DNA of 64,000 nucleotides from Trigonopsis variabilis (Eukaryota; Ascomycota; Trigonopsidomycetes; Trigonopsidales; Trigonopsidaceae): assembly GCA_003707065.3 (NCBI GenBank), contig PPXM03000005.1:662501-726500 (forward strand). Reading direction: 5' to 3'. Position numbers and translations under genes: made by a program. The notes below the pieces were generated by a model. That model did not search any database and was not told the DNA's origin. It saw only the letters and a list, made by a program, of their open reading frames with translations. Positions 54,866-64,000 of this stretch are shown here, piece after piece (positions within the stretch are counted from its first letter, which is position 1; the number at the start of each line of letters is the position of its first letter).

Positions 54866-54976
54866 GGTCATGGGTGTGTATGATAAAAATGGAGGGTTAA
54901 ACAGATGGAACGAGCACAGTGAGGTGCATTTGATGAAGAAAATTCAACTTGGATCTCAATCTCATAAATATTTAGC

Positions 54977-55525
54977 ATGTACCACATATTGCGTAGTCAT
55001 CGCGACGGGCGTCTGCATGTCGTGTTTCACGTGTTGAGATTGTCACTAGCGTCGTTGGGAGGAGAGCGAGATGACACGCAAACGATCCCTCCCATGCGAC
55101 AAAGCTCCAAAGTCGACTGGAGTTTTCAAAATGACCAGTACAGGAACCAACGTGAAGGAGACGATGATATGGATCTGTCGATGTTGACATGGGGACTAAT
55201 GATTTTGGGAGGAACATGGTTCTTTTTCGTGTGGGGTATTGCCAGTATCTTTGGTCTGTGGAAGTGGGCATGGAGGCCAATGGAAGAACCGCTTCAAGAG
55301 CTGACGAATACGACAGTTCTACATCCATGGGTTGAACAAGGCGATTTTCCTGTGGAATCATACTACCCATCTCTGATCTGTTTAGTCATTGGAGTCATGG
55401 TATGGGTGTGGTGTGTGTTTTCATGGCTCGGTATGAAATTCTTTAGATGTGCTCGAGGTGTCTCTGCGAATGCTAGAAAGAGACCGGGGTATCGATACGA
55501 GATGAGAGATCTTACAAGGATATGA
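54977..55525 (+). CDS. PIG-Y/ERI1-like subunit of GPI-GlcNAc transferase
   Basis: The frame has 182 codons; the first ATG (54977) may lie in the leader and the in-frame ATG at 55094 (144 residues) is equally plausible. Two hydrophobic helices are clear: LTWGLMILGGTWFFFVWGIA and YPSLICLVIGVMVWVWCVFS. The second ends in the family's WLGMKFFR signature. The conserved SIFGLWKWAW follows the first helix. PIG-Y is the small subunit that supports the first step of GPI-anchor synthesis at the ER. PIG-C, another subunit of the same enzyme, lies 5 kb away and PIG-F 2 kb away. Confidence 0.75.
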   Translation: MYHILRSHRDGRLHVVFHVLRLSLASLGGERDDTQTIPPMRQSSKVDWSFQNDQYRNQREGDDDMDLSMLTWGLMILGGTWFFFVWGIASIFGLWKWAWRPMEEPLQELTNTTVLHPWVEQGDFPVESYYPSLICLVIGVMVWVWCVFSWLGMKFFRCARGVSANARKRPGYRYEMRDLTRI

Positions 55526-55678
55526 GGCTGCATGCTAGGTCTAGCAGAGGATGAGTGTACGATACCCAGTTAAAGTCGGGAGAAGCATATTGCGGTATGG
55601 GAGCGTTATAGACCATAAGGATTGGTGAATGATCTACATGATTACTCTGTACATGATATCATTTCCATAAGTAGACAT

Positions 55679-56549
55679 TCAAGACATTGGATGATCTTGA
55701 GTTTGACGTTGGTGACGCACAAAGTCATCGATGATTGACGGCCAGGCGCCTTCCTCATCATACGATTGGAGTTGGGGATCGGCGTTGGCAACTTTTGCAA
55801 ATTCCAGCAGCATGTTCCACGTGTCCTTTGGAATACTCTTGTCATAGTTTTCTTTCAGATAGGAGATCCAGTCGTCTCTGAGGACGAACAACCTTGGATC
55901 GGATGAATCGCCTGTTGGAGTCAGTAATAACTGCCAATAATCGAGAGCCGAGTCTAAGGGTAGGGAGCGTTGTCCAGAAGGTTTGATGAAGCCAAAAGTA
56001 AAGCGATAAACGTTTGTGAAAAAGTCTTGTTCATTATTCATTTTCCATCGTAACTGGTCAATATATTTCTTCATGTCTTGCATATTCTCAACTCCGTTCT
56101 CTAACCAGCCTTTAATAAACGATTTCTGTTCAAATCGACCCACGCTCGGGGCATCCAAAATATACGCTATAGCCAGCACCACTGGATCCTCGAGTGATAA
56201 CTCCAATGACGTGATATATTTGATCGTTCCATCTATACCTATTTCTCCACTATCCGCATCTAAAGAGGAGGTTAGCCTGGAAACGAGTATCGCTCCTACC
56301 TTTGAATTCGTCAAAGAGCGCCTTTAGAGCGTCAGTTTTCGGTTTTGAACCTGATTTTCCATTTAGTCTCAGGGTCCCACCGTAATATCCATCCAGCGCT
56401 AACTCAAGGTTCCAATTCACCTGGCGCAATAACTGAACGGCTTGTTTTGGAGCTAAATCTGTCACGGCCACCAGATTATTGATAGAATTCTTTTGACTCG
56501 AACTATAGGAGCTCTATTTATCAGAACCATTACTCCTAGAACATACCAT
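55679..56549 (-). CDS. DCN1: Cullin neddylation co-E3 DCN1
   Basis: DCN1 helps UBC12 place NEDD8 on cullins. The proposed exons are 56547-56549 (ATG only), 56300-56489 and 55679-56259, with introns of 57 and 40 nt, giving 257 residues in consistent phase. The UBA domain is SINNLVAVTDLAPKQAVQLL with the continuation VNWNLELALDGYYGG. The PONY domain carries DGTIKYITSLELSLEDPVVL, EQKSFIKGW, NVYRFTFGFIKPSGQRSLPL, then ALDYWQLLL and WISYLKE. The single-codon first exon is the weak part: it uses a good GTATGT donor and an AAAAG acceptor. The frame also continues upstream through SSSQK, which is the usual family start, so another first exon remains possible. Confidence 0.82.
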
Positions 56550-57051
56550 TAGAGTCACTCAGCTGTTGCGGCCGTTCTCTTTGCACAAGACCAGCGCGCC
56601 TGATGACAGTGTTCCTTACTGTTACATCGATGCTAGCAGCTCGCGGGTCCTCCAGCGGCTCGCTCTTAGTTCTCTACGACCTTCGAAATAGAATATGTGG
56701 ATCTCTTATATATGGAATGAAGCTCTCATAGAGCATGCTAAGGCAGGTCTACACGGGCTGTGTTAAGAATGGCGTAGAGAGGACAGGTCCAATGTAACCT
56801 GCCGTTTTATCTCACCATGATGATTTCTATGGCCTATGTTATCTAGCTTGCTACCCTGTAGTATCCAGACGAGACTTAGTAGAGATTCATTGACTTTGAA
56901 CCACTTTAGCTCTGTTTGTTTGCGTCGTGCGCCTGACTGAACCCGATTTGTGTAGCCAGAGTCAAACACCGTCGCAGAAAACGGTGACAACACGACTTGC
57001 TGACTGACCGCCGGTGACCTTCCAACCCTTGTCAACGAGGTTCCGATCACA
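56550..57051. other. Divergent DCN1-PIG-F intergenic region
   Basis: These 502 bp have no recognised gene. A 145-codon minus frame (56763-57200) overlaps the PIG-F start and has no family resemblance. Confidence 0.5.
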
Positions 57052-57810
57052 ATGTCGCATGCCGTCCGATTGTGGGAAATCGTGGGGTTCCATGCGTTTT
57101 GTATAATTTTATTAATCATCCTGGGCTGGCCATTCTTATTATCCAATCCTACCGACGCCTTGATCAAGGCCATCCCTTTGTCATGCCTTGTACAATTCAT
57201 TGCCTTACGGCTCTGCAGCGGAGCCTATTCACTCCAGACCCATCACCATGTGACTAAATCAAAGGCGCAATCGGTTGGAGGTAGTCGGATCAGCCGAAAA
57301 CCTCGGTCTGAACCAAAAGATCAATGTCCGTCAGTCCCGTCATCTTCAATCATCTTGGCGATCATCCTGTCTCTCGCACTTTCACCGGCTACTTTCATCG
57401 CCATTCTTTTGTTTGGTGCCTCTGTTTTCGATTCCGTTCTTTCGACCTGGCTGGCCGCTGTCCACATCAACCTCTTGGCGGTAGTCCCCTTGGTTAGTGT
57501 CTACGGCCTTGACGGCAGCTCATGGGTAGAAATAATTGGAATGGCATGGAAACCTTTGCTGGGAAAGGGCTCCTTTGGTGGTCAATCCGATCCCCAGAAC
57601 TTTCTCAGCCATCTTTACTTTGCCGCGTTGGGCGCTTGTCTAGGCTCCTGGCTGGGAGCTATCCCTATTCCGCTGGATTGGGATCGCCCTTGGCAGCAAT
57701 GGCCAATAACAATTGTGGTTGGAGCCTATGCAGGCTATACCCTTGGTCTATTTACGGGCGCTGCCTATGTTGGATCCCAGCTTGGCCGGCGGCGAACGAA
57801 AACAAAATAA
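57052..57810 (+). CDS. GPI11: GPI ethanolamine-phosphate transferase partner PIG-F/GPI11
   Basis: PIG-F is the membrane partner of GPI7 and GPI13 enzymes that add ethanolamine phosphate to the GPI core in the ER. The single exon gives 252 residues with about six hydrophobic helices. The family signature near the end is intact: GSWLGAIPIPLDWDRPWQQW, followed by PITIVVGAYAGYTLG. A short basic, Ser-rich loop separates helices two and three, a variable place in the family. It converges on MHR1. Confidence 0.94.
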   Translation: MSHAVRLWEIVGFHAFCIILLIILGWPFLLSNPTDALIKAIPLSCLVQFIALRLCSGAYSLQTHHHVTKSKAQSVGGSRISRKPRSEPKDQCPSVPSSSIILAIILSLALSPATFIAILLFGASVFDSVLSTWLAAVHINLLAVVPLVSVYGLDGSSWVEIIGMAWKPLLGKGSFGGQSDPQNFLSHLYFAALGACLGSWLGAIPIPLDWDRPWQQWPITIVVGAYAGYTLGLFTGAAYVGSQLGRRRTKTK

Positions 57811-58069
57811 CCTCATGGACAGGACACGGATTTTATACCTCCGCCTGATAGGCACATTCCCAAAATTGGGGAGATAATAATTCTCCTTTACGGACCTCAA
57901 CGTCAGAAAAGAACATTAGATGTAAAGTAGTTGAACATGCATTTTTGATATCAGTCTTATTGGCTCATGGAAGCTACGCAACAGTCTCGCTGATCGTGTG
58001 CCTATCGATCGTTGTCAAATTATTTACATTGTCTATGTTCAAGACTTGCCAACCAGAAGGCCAGTCTGA

Positions 58070-58921
58070 TTAGTATACAGCGTCCGGCCTCTCTGATTCA
58101 GCATAAAAGTCTAAAGCATCAATCTCCTTCCTGCTGGCTCTGAGGACCCAGTCATCGTAGCAAGCCTTCTCAAGTATCTTCAAGGCATCTTGACGTTTGA
58201 CAAGAGGGTCGGGGAGGATCCGATGATGCACTTTAGTGGGCCACTTAGCTATTGGTCCTGGTATCCAATCGTTTTCCCAGAACAATAACGCCTCGGATTC
58301 CTGGAAACTGATCTCATCTCCAGGAGCATACTTGGTTAAGTTAATATGGGGGAAGATCTCTGAAGTCAATTCGACATTAGACAAAGTGTCCAAAGTAGAC
58401 AGAGTGCTTTTGCCTTGGAAATGTAGCAAGCTTTTAATCGACGTTAAAATGTCAGAGACGGCTTCAAAAGTATAGTCGGGGCGGTATTGACCTTCATACC
58501 AGGTCTTGCCATCTCTTAACTGCCGCCATCCATGCGTCTCATCTTTATGAGTCCGATAGAACTCTGCCCTCCCGAGTTTCAGTCGAATCAAGGCATCCAT
58601 AAGTGATAAAGAAGCCTCATATGACGGTAGATAGATCCCCACCATGGGTTGCCATAAATCTCGACGGCCAACCCGAGGCAAGCGATCTTGTTTATTTGGT
58701 CTTGGAAATTGCCATGCAACTAACTCGGGAAATAGGTTTCTCGATTGCGAATAGATGACTTGAGCAGAAAATCGATTCCGGAACGCCCAAATCATGGGAG
58801 GAAGCTTCCGCGACCTTACCCATCGCCCACTTCTCAAAGGAGTTCCTTGAGGGTAATTTCGATAATCAATCTGACCGGCTTTGGTCGTCCACACGGTAGC
58901 ACGCTTCCAAGCGGTCGACAT
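58070..58921 (-). CDS. MHR1: Mitochondrial ribosomal protein mL67/MHR1
   Basis: MHR1 is a subunit of the fungal mitochondrial large ribosomal subunit and, in yeast, also catalyses homologous pairing of mitochondrial DNA. The single exon gives 283 residues. The matching blocks are IWAFRNRFSAQVIYSQ, QFPRPNKQDRLPRVGRRDLW (RPN...R...R.DLW pattern) and KTWYEGQYRPDYTFEAVSDI, in the family order. Spacing between them is normal. The C-terminal third, DDWVLRASRKEIDAL, has the final helix. The sequence is more diverged toward the ends. Confidence 0.85.
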   Translation of the reverse strand: MSTAWKRATVWTTKAGQIDYRNYPQGTPLRSGRWVRSRKLPPMIWAFRNRFSAQVIYSQSRNLFPELVAWQFPRPNKQDRLPRVGRRDLWQPMVGIYLPSYEASLSLMDALIRLKLGRAEFYRTHKDETHGWRQLRDGKTWYEGQYRPDYTFEAVSDILTSIKSLLHFQGKSTLSTLDTLSNVELTSEIFPHINLTKYAPGDEISFQESEALLFWENDWIPGPIAKWPTKVHHRILPDPLVKRQDALKILEKACYDDWVLRASRKEIDALDFYAESERPDAVY

Positions 58922-59187
58922 TGAAAATTATTATCCCGGTGAGCCTGGCAACGACTGCGACGAGATGTAGCAGATATACGACGAGCACCTAGAATCACAA
59001 AAATCAGCACCGACAATGAAGGTCTACAAATCAAACTCCTTAATTGTCACCACTAAATAAATAATCGGCTATATTGAAATTATGTACATAAGGGTGTGAT
59101 TTTCATAACGAACTCGGACGACCAAAGAGGAAAGGTCAGGAAATGTTACGCCGATCTAACGTAGAATAAGGCAATAGACAATAGGAT

Positions 59188-60147
59188 CTAATTCAGAGAG
59201 GAGGTTCTTATTATAGGTCTAGCAGGATCCCAGGGCCCTTCGATTTCGTTTTTATACTTTTGAAGCCCAATAAGTAAAATTGGAGCGACAATTTGGATTC
59301 CAAACGCACTGAGAAGCCAGAGTGCAGTCGCCCATAGTCGGCCAATTAAGAAAGTCGATAAAGTGGCGCAGATGAAGACGCTAAGGTAGAGAGAGAAGTA
59401 GGCCAGCCGAGAATACGAGCGGACCCAGCCGCTGAAGACAGGCAGTAGACCAAATAGTTGGATCGATACTAAAAGAAAGTAGAAGACCGCCAAAGTGGAT
59501 GATAATCGACTTGCCAGGACAACGGCTGAACAAACGGCCAAATTAGTAGAAAGAGCAGGAGGAACGCTAGATGATTAGCGGCGTTAGATGCAATAGGACA
59601 ACATACCTAGGGCCGAATTGGAACGAATAATCATGAAATAAAACGTTGAGGATCAATAGCCACGATGAGATTGTCCAGATAGAATCTGATGACATACTTT
59701 GACTAAGAGACTTGATCACAGGCGACAATGCCAATAGAACGGAAACAATTCTGAATCCAGATTTCAAGGATGACACTAAAGGTCAATAAAATGTCAAATG
59801 ACCACACACTAACATTGAGGCCCAACTTTAATGGCATGAACAGACCAGATGTAATATCCAATCATACTTAAGCTCGTCGCCATTAATGCAAACCACCAGG
59901 CATGCCATCCGCGATGATAAACAGTGACAAAAACTGCCACGAAAATCAAAACCGTGCCGATATGAGCCACAATGGTAGACGAATGGGAAGCCAAGGCAAC
60001 AAAGGAATACCGTTCCACGTTTTGATTTCTTCTCAATTGGGAAAGAAATGATTTATCGACATAGTTGTCTGGATATGGCTGACGGACCCATAACAATTTC
60101 CTCCACGGCTTCTTTCGCGCCGACCGCCGTCGAGGCGAGTCGGGCAT
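59188..60147 (-). CDS. GPI2: PIG-C/GPI2 subunit of GPI-GlcNAc transferase
   Basis: PIG-C is a multi-spanning subunit of the enzyme that starts GPI-anchor synthesis. Exon 1 is 59814-60147, intron 59776-59813 (38 nt), exon 2 59607-59775, intron 59567-59606 (40 nt), exon 3 59188-59566, giving 293 residues from the ATG at 60147. The N-terminus has PWRKLLWVRQPYPDNYVDKS and FLSQLRRNQNV, the most conserved part of the family. About eight hydrophobic helices follow; STNLAVCSAVVLASRLSS is the typical LNAA-x-LASRL block. Upstream Met codons in frame exist to 60231 but are less likely. Confidence 0.92.
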
Positions 60148-60629
60148 GGATTTAGAAAGGGTGTGTCGTGCGGGTAAGATGCACTGTAGAATTGGCCTTA
60201 CTAGTAGTAGCAAGGGACGCTGCAGCAACATCGTCGATGACCCACCTCACTCGACTCAAGTAGGCCAGCTGTGAAATACCCGATCTGATCTTGGTATAGC
60301 CCTTATTTGTAGGGCTAAAATATAACCTGAAACTTCTCGCGTACGCCGCTTTTGCTCTCTTTCATGACCGAGATTAAAGAGAAAAATGTAGTGGGCTCAG
60401 CTTTCACTTACTTATGTTAATTCTTTTCCATTGCTCCTGTTTGATACTGTTTTATTTTAAAGATCATATTTACGCTTAGGCACGTCTTTGTCATATAACG
60501 AATATTTTGGGATCTTCACATAGTGTATTGGTTTCTTGGCTATAAATGCTTTTCAGTTAGGATTGAACCAAAGTGATCTCAATTCTAACTGCTATTTACC
60601 TTCCGATCTGAATTGATTCTTTTTAGTTT
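60148..60629. other. Gene-poor AT-rich stretch upstream of PIG-C
   Basis: These 482 bp are AT-rich with no coding signal beyond the possible 5' leader of PIG-C. Nothing was recognised. Confidence 0.5.
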
Positions 60630-60980
60630 TCATGGCAGGAAAGAAAAGAAGTCATTGGATAATTTCAAAAGGGCAAGGTCATCTTCTTCATCCGAGTCAT
60701 AATCAGAGGGAATGGATTCGTTTACTCCGCTCTGAGCTAAAAAATAGTTCCTCAGAGGAGAAGGCTTTTTTCCTGGCCGTATACCTAACTGTGTGGGTAT
60801 TTCCTTCACAGGGACCGCTGAGTATAGCCAATAGAATGCAGTGATACTATATCCAATGCCATTAGCTGGCTTGATTTCTTTACCTGGCCGTGTTCTTTGA
60901 TATTTATTGTTAGCGCACTTTGTATCTCTTTTTTCTCGTCGTGCAAATAGATAAGTGTCTCGTTTAGACTCGATTGCCAT
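60630..60980 (-). CDS. Unrecognised small protein gene with a TATA promoter
   Basis: The single exon gives 116 residues. The N-terminal 40 residues are strongly basic (ESKRDTYLFARREKRDTK). A short hydrophobic patch (ITAFYWLYSAV) lies in the middle. The C-terminus is acidic, ending SDYDSDEEDDLALLKLSNDFF. I know no family with this layout. Support for a real gene is the balanced composition, the clean ATG, and a TATATAAAG box about 45 bp upstream. Against it are the absence of homology I recognise and its position in a gene-poor stretch. It might also be a fragment of a longer, decayed gene. Confidence 0.4.
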   Translation of the reverse strand: MAIESKRDTYLFARREKRDTKCANNKYQRTRPGKEIKPANGIGYSITAFYWLYSAVPVKEIPTQLGIRPGKKPSPLRNYFLAQSGVNESIPSDYDSDEEDDLALLKLSNDFFSFLP

Positions 60981-61893
60981 TGAATTATATCAATAATGGC
61001 TTTTCACAATTTCATTATAGCAGTCTTTATATATCCTCAAATCAAGGCGGTTGACGCTTCTACGAGGCGAAGAGCGTGTCGCTGCGCTCCGCCTGCCCGT
61101 CTCATACCTTTGAAGTCCTACAGGCTCTGCCTTTTGGCCCTTCAATTTGATTTATGTCGATCCTAATGCTAGTCTATTCTTAAATGACACCATTTCGATG
61201 AGATAATTCCTCAGAAAAACGCTACGTCAATGGAGTTGACTGCAGCGAGTGGAGCAATGATGTTCGATAAATTTATCATGGGCTGCAATTCATGAACCTC
61301 TTTTTCACTATCGTGGTTAGCCTTGGCTAAGAATTCCCGCTTCCAGGCATGATTACAAATTTGACTACTGGCTAGTTATTTTGGAGGGCTCTTTTCTGTG
61401 TATTTCTGCAATCTCTATACCAAATCTACTCTGGGGCTGTCACTGGACCATAACACATACCTCGTTTCGAATGGGTACTGCTTTATTGATATCAATGTGT
61501 ATTTCGTGGTAGATTCTTACCATGAAACCAACTGTGTTTCTGCTTGCGCTATGTTGCACTCGCTCGAGATATCTCTGAAGCCATGCAGCGTGGAATGACA
61601 ATGGTAGTCTTGTACCTGGAGCAGGGACAATGGAGGCCAATCTGTGTTTATTAAGGAGAGCGACTTCATTTTTAACGAGTCTTTTGTCCCCTACTGAATT
61701 AATCGGTTTGAACGGGTAAAATTATGAGCAGAAAAGGGGAACTTCTTCATTATATTTAATTAAAATTACAGAGCAAGGAGCCCAGAAACAGTATGAATTC
61801 CGTGCGATTTCGGAATGTTTGGGACCAGAATCCATAAAGATAATAAAGTGAGCCGATGAGAAATGTGAGATTATCGAACATAACAATTCAAAA
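60981..61893. other. Gene-poor region upstream of the SUN-family gene
   Basis: These 913 bp hold no recognised gene. A TATATAAAG (minus, 61025-61034) serves the small gene just described. A short GC-rich island at about 61065-61110 interrupts the AT-rich sequence. The last 130 bp before the SUN gene are very AT-rich, possibly its promoter. Confidence 0.45.
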
Positions 61894-62760
61894 ATGATTC
61901 CTATATTTAGCTTAGCGCTGTTGAGTTTGAGTTCTGCTGCGCCAAATCTCAACAGCTCGCTCACTCACCGCGGCCTGTCTATATACGAAGATGGCTCTCT
62001 ACCGTGTTCTTCTTTTCCCGATAATTATGATCATGTTCTTCGCATTGATCGTAAAGGGCTTCATGGCTGGAGCAGTCTTCAACGGAATGACGGGGGTGTC
62101 TATGCTGGTACGACCGACTGTGTAGATGGCACTTTTTGCTCTTATGCTTGTTCTGACGATTATTTCAAATCACAGTGGCCTACGCAGCCGGACAATGGAG
62201 TTTCTGTGGGTGGACTCTTATGCAAAGATGGCAGGCTATGGCTGACGCGACCAGAAGAGCCTCGATTATGCATTCCGGGAACCGGCAAAGTGCATGTTCG
62301 GAACGAACTGGCCGATAAGGTTTCGTTCTGTCGAACTGATTACCCGGGAAGCGAGGATATGGTCATACCCTTAGTTGTAGCTGGAGGAGCCGAGAAGACC
62401 CTGGGAGTCGTTGAGTCTGAGACGTACTACCGGTGGAAAAATAGCCTCAAGACATCGGCGCAGTACTATGTCAACAATAAAGGCTCTGATGAGAACCAGT
62501 GCATCTGGGGAGAGCCCAATCATGGCTATGGAAATTGGGCTCCAGTCGTGGTTGGTGCTGGTACTGACGACGATCACACGGTCGTGTCGATTGCGTTGAA
62601 TGAATTAAATGGAGCTCCACCTGATTACAACATGAGGATAGAAGGCAAAGGAGTGGGTGATTGCGTGTTTGAGAACGGTGCGTTCAAACAAACAAGTGGA
62701 GGGGATAATATGTGCATGTTTACGTTCACCGAGGGGTATGCCACTATTGTGATTTATTAG
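61894..62760 (+). CDS. SUN-family secreted cell-wall protein (SUN4/UTH1-like)
   Basis: SUN proteins are secreted wall proteins needed for septation and wall remodelling; glucanase activity has been reported for some. The single exon gives 288 residues. A signal peptide is clear (MIPIFSLALLSLSSAA). The domain then shows the ordered Cys-rich signature: FCSYACSDDYFKSQWP, SVGGLLCKDGRLWLTRP, LCIPG, VSFCRTDYPGSEDMVIPL, TSAQYYVNNKG, QCIWG, and GNWAPVVVGAG. The N-terminal low-complexity Ser/Thr region common in yeast SUN proteins is absent, so this is a short form. It precedes MAF1 on the same strand. Confidence 0.92.
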   Translation: MIPIFSLALLSLSSAAPNLNSSLTHRGLSIYEDGSLPCSSFPDNYDHVLRIDRKGLHGWSSLQRNDGGVYAGTTDCVDGTFCSYACSDDYFKSQWPTQPDNGVSVGGLLCKDGRLWLTRPEEPRLCIPGTGKVHVRNELADKVSFCRTDYPGSEDMVIPLVVAGGAEKTLGVVESETYYRWKNSLKTSAQYYVNNKGSDENQCIWGEPNHGYGNWAPVVVGAGTDDDHTVVSIALNELNGAPPDYNMRIEGKGVGDCVFENGAFKQTSGGDNMCMFTFTEGYATIVIY

Positions 62761-63089
62761 CTGTATATATCTTTGATGCTTATCCCGTGAAACAGCGTAT
62801 ACACAACCAGCTACGAAGATGAGAGCTGCAATGTAAAGTGAAGATCCATTTAAAATTCATATATTGGAACAATTGATGCCAGCACGATAGAAGATATTTT
62901 TTTTCAGTGGTACTGCATGCTTCGGATGCTGGTAGGCGGTGAAGATGGGAATCAGCTTTCTTCCCAAAGAGATGGCTGGTTGTCCCAATGATGAGCGTTG
63001 TCAAGACCCATGTGGATTCTGCCCATCTCCATCGCCTCGAGCCCAAGTGGGACTGATTAACGCGTTTGAATAGCCGGAGGATACTCCAA
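62761..63089. other. Intergenic SUN-MAF1 region
   Basis: These 329 bp hold the SUN gene 3' end and the MAF1 promoter. No gene was recognised. Confidence 0.5.
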
Positions 63090-64000
63090 ATGAAGGTATT
63101 TAGGAGATTCATAGGCGTGAAGGGTTGGTTAACGATAGTTTGTCGAGACGCAAGATCTTGATCAGATCAATTCGGCACTCGAGTTCGATACGCCTGATTG
63201 TCATGTGGTTGGAGGCTGTGATCTCTACACGACCAAGGTGAGTGACTTGACGCGCTCCATCAGAGAGGAAGCTGTACTATTGATCTATTTATGTTTGTAT
63301 ATTATTCCGGCAATGGAGGAGATCGTTGCTTTGGTGGTCGCGACTGGTGATGAGGGAAGGAGTGGGGTTCCAACACTAATCTTTATAGGCATCTGGCTCC
63401 GATAAGAAGTTATATCGGTCTATCGATCGGCAATTAAATTCACAATACCAAGAGCCATCGTTATCGCCACCGCTGGGTAGCTCATTATCGTCATCAGTTG
63501 GTGGTACGAGCATCTATGGCAGCGTGACGGGCGGGGGGTCGACTCTACTACCCATTGAAACCAACCTGCAAGGATTGAGCACCAGTGTTGGGCGATTGAG
63601 TACAAGTACAACCGGAATAGTGGATGATCTGTCATCATCGTTGGGATCATCGCCTTTTGGGCCATTGGACCAAGTCTCTTCCAGACGAGTGTTTGCCCAT
63701 CTGATCAGCGTGCTGAATAGCAGTCACCCTGACCACGATTTCTCATCGCTGCGGCCGCAAGACTTCAAGCGGGAACGAAACGTCAACCAGGTGATTAATG
63801 CCTTCAATAATACTTTCTTTGGCCTTGGTATGCCGGTCCCACCAAAGCTATGGTCGATCATTGATGGTCATATCGATCTTAAGGATTGTATTGCGTACTC
63901 ATATTCTCCTCTTTCCTCTCCAGTCGATCAAGTAGAGCCGGGCACTATCTGGTCTAATATGTGGTTTTTCTTCAATAAGCGCCGGAAAAGAGTCGCCTAC
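63090..64000 (+). CDS. MAF1: RNA polymerase III repressor MAF1, cut by the right window edge
   Basis: MAF1 binds and represses RNA polymerase III when nutrients are short. Exon 1 is just six bases (63090-63095, MK), intron 1 is 63096-63138 (43 nt, GTTAAC branch), exon 2 is 63139-63237 (FVETQDLDQINSALEF and TPDCHVVGGCDLYTTK), intron 2 is 63238-63388 (151 nt), and exon 3 runs from 63389 beyond the window. The joined N-terminus, MKFVETQDLDQINSALEF, matches the family start exactly in form. Exon 3 begins ASGSDKKLYRSIDRQL, then has a Ser/Gly-rich loop where TOR/PKA sites lie in other fungi. The conserved core follows: SVLNSSHPDHDFSSLRPQDF, NAFNNTFFGLGMP, LKDCIAYSY, then WSNMWFFFNKRRKR. Confidence 0.94.

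Noticed and set aside
61398-61640. Overlapping 66-codon frames on both strands upstream of the SUN gene
   Set aside because: Short, opposed and without homology; AT-rich noncoding sequence.
1-64000. Mobile elements, virus-like elements or CRISPR arrays
   Set aside because: No transposase, reverse transcriptase, integrase or capsid-type reading frame, no long terminal or inverted repeats, and no regularly spaced direct repeats outside coding minisatellites were seen.

Overview
This window is nuclear DNA of a fungus with a compact genome. About 40 protein-coding genes fill 64 kb, most intergenic gaps are under 600 bp, and introns are typically 32-60 nt. The introns carry GTAAGT/GTGAGT/GTATGT-type donors, a CTAAC-like branch site and a TAG or CAG acceptor. 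Fungal markers include the nucleoporin POM152, a SUN-family wall protein, MHR1/mL67, an MTF2-like mitochondrial RNA protein and LRO1/PDAT. Four respiratory complex I genes rule out Saccharomyces and Schizosaccharomyces. The mix of families fits an early-diverging, ascomycete-like dikaryan best; that placement is inference. I see no mobile element, virus-like element, CRISPR array, rRNA gene or tRNA gene.

Layout. 0-10.8 kb: ATG9 (cut by the left edge), COG6, a stand-alone GRF zinc-finger protein, a striking Ser/Asn-Tyr-Gly-Gly repeat protein, a citrate-type mitochondrial carrier, the mitophagy factor ATG44 (mitofissin, visible only after splicing) and DHH1. 11-21.5 kb: SMC6, cystathionine gamma-synthase, POM152, RPS20. 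22-36.8 kb: MTF2-like, NDUFS8 and ACP1 as a divergent complex I pair, VPS74, UBP2, NDUFA11, tubulin cofactor C, HPC2, a UQCC2/Cbp6-like factor, RPAP1/RBA50. 37-44 kb: BSD2/NDFIP-like, ATG3, LRO1, and divergent H2B/H2A. 45-52 kb: a repetitive AT-hook protein, NDUFB9, KGD2, a PUB1/TIA-1-like protein, an Alb1-like protein. 53-60 kb: a membrane-anchored ubiquitin protease, PIG-Y, DCN1, PIG-F, MHR1, PIG-C. 60.2-61.9 kb is gene-poor. It is followed by the SUN-family gene and MAF1, which is cut by the right edge.

Themes. Three genes serve autophagy or mitophagy (ATG9, ATG44, ATG3). Three serve GPI-anchor synthesis within about 5 kb (PIG-Y, PIG-F, PIG-C). Many serve mitochondria (NDUFS8, ACP1, NDUFA11, NDUFB9, KGD2, citrate carrier, MTF2-like, MHR1, UQCC2-like). 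Several gene pairs share short divergent promoters. Many genes have an intron directly behind the start codon, leaving first coding exons of 3-35 nt; gene models based on plain ORFs miss these starts. Introns in DHH1, KGD2, NDUFA11 and MAF1 are far longer than the local norm. No obviously new multi-gene system was recognised. The most unusual items are the SYGG-repeat protein, the diverged H2A, the NDUFA11 long intron with a possible alternative last exon, and three separate coding minisatellites.
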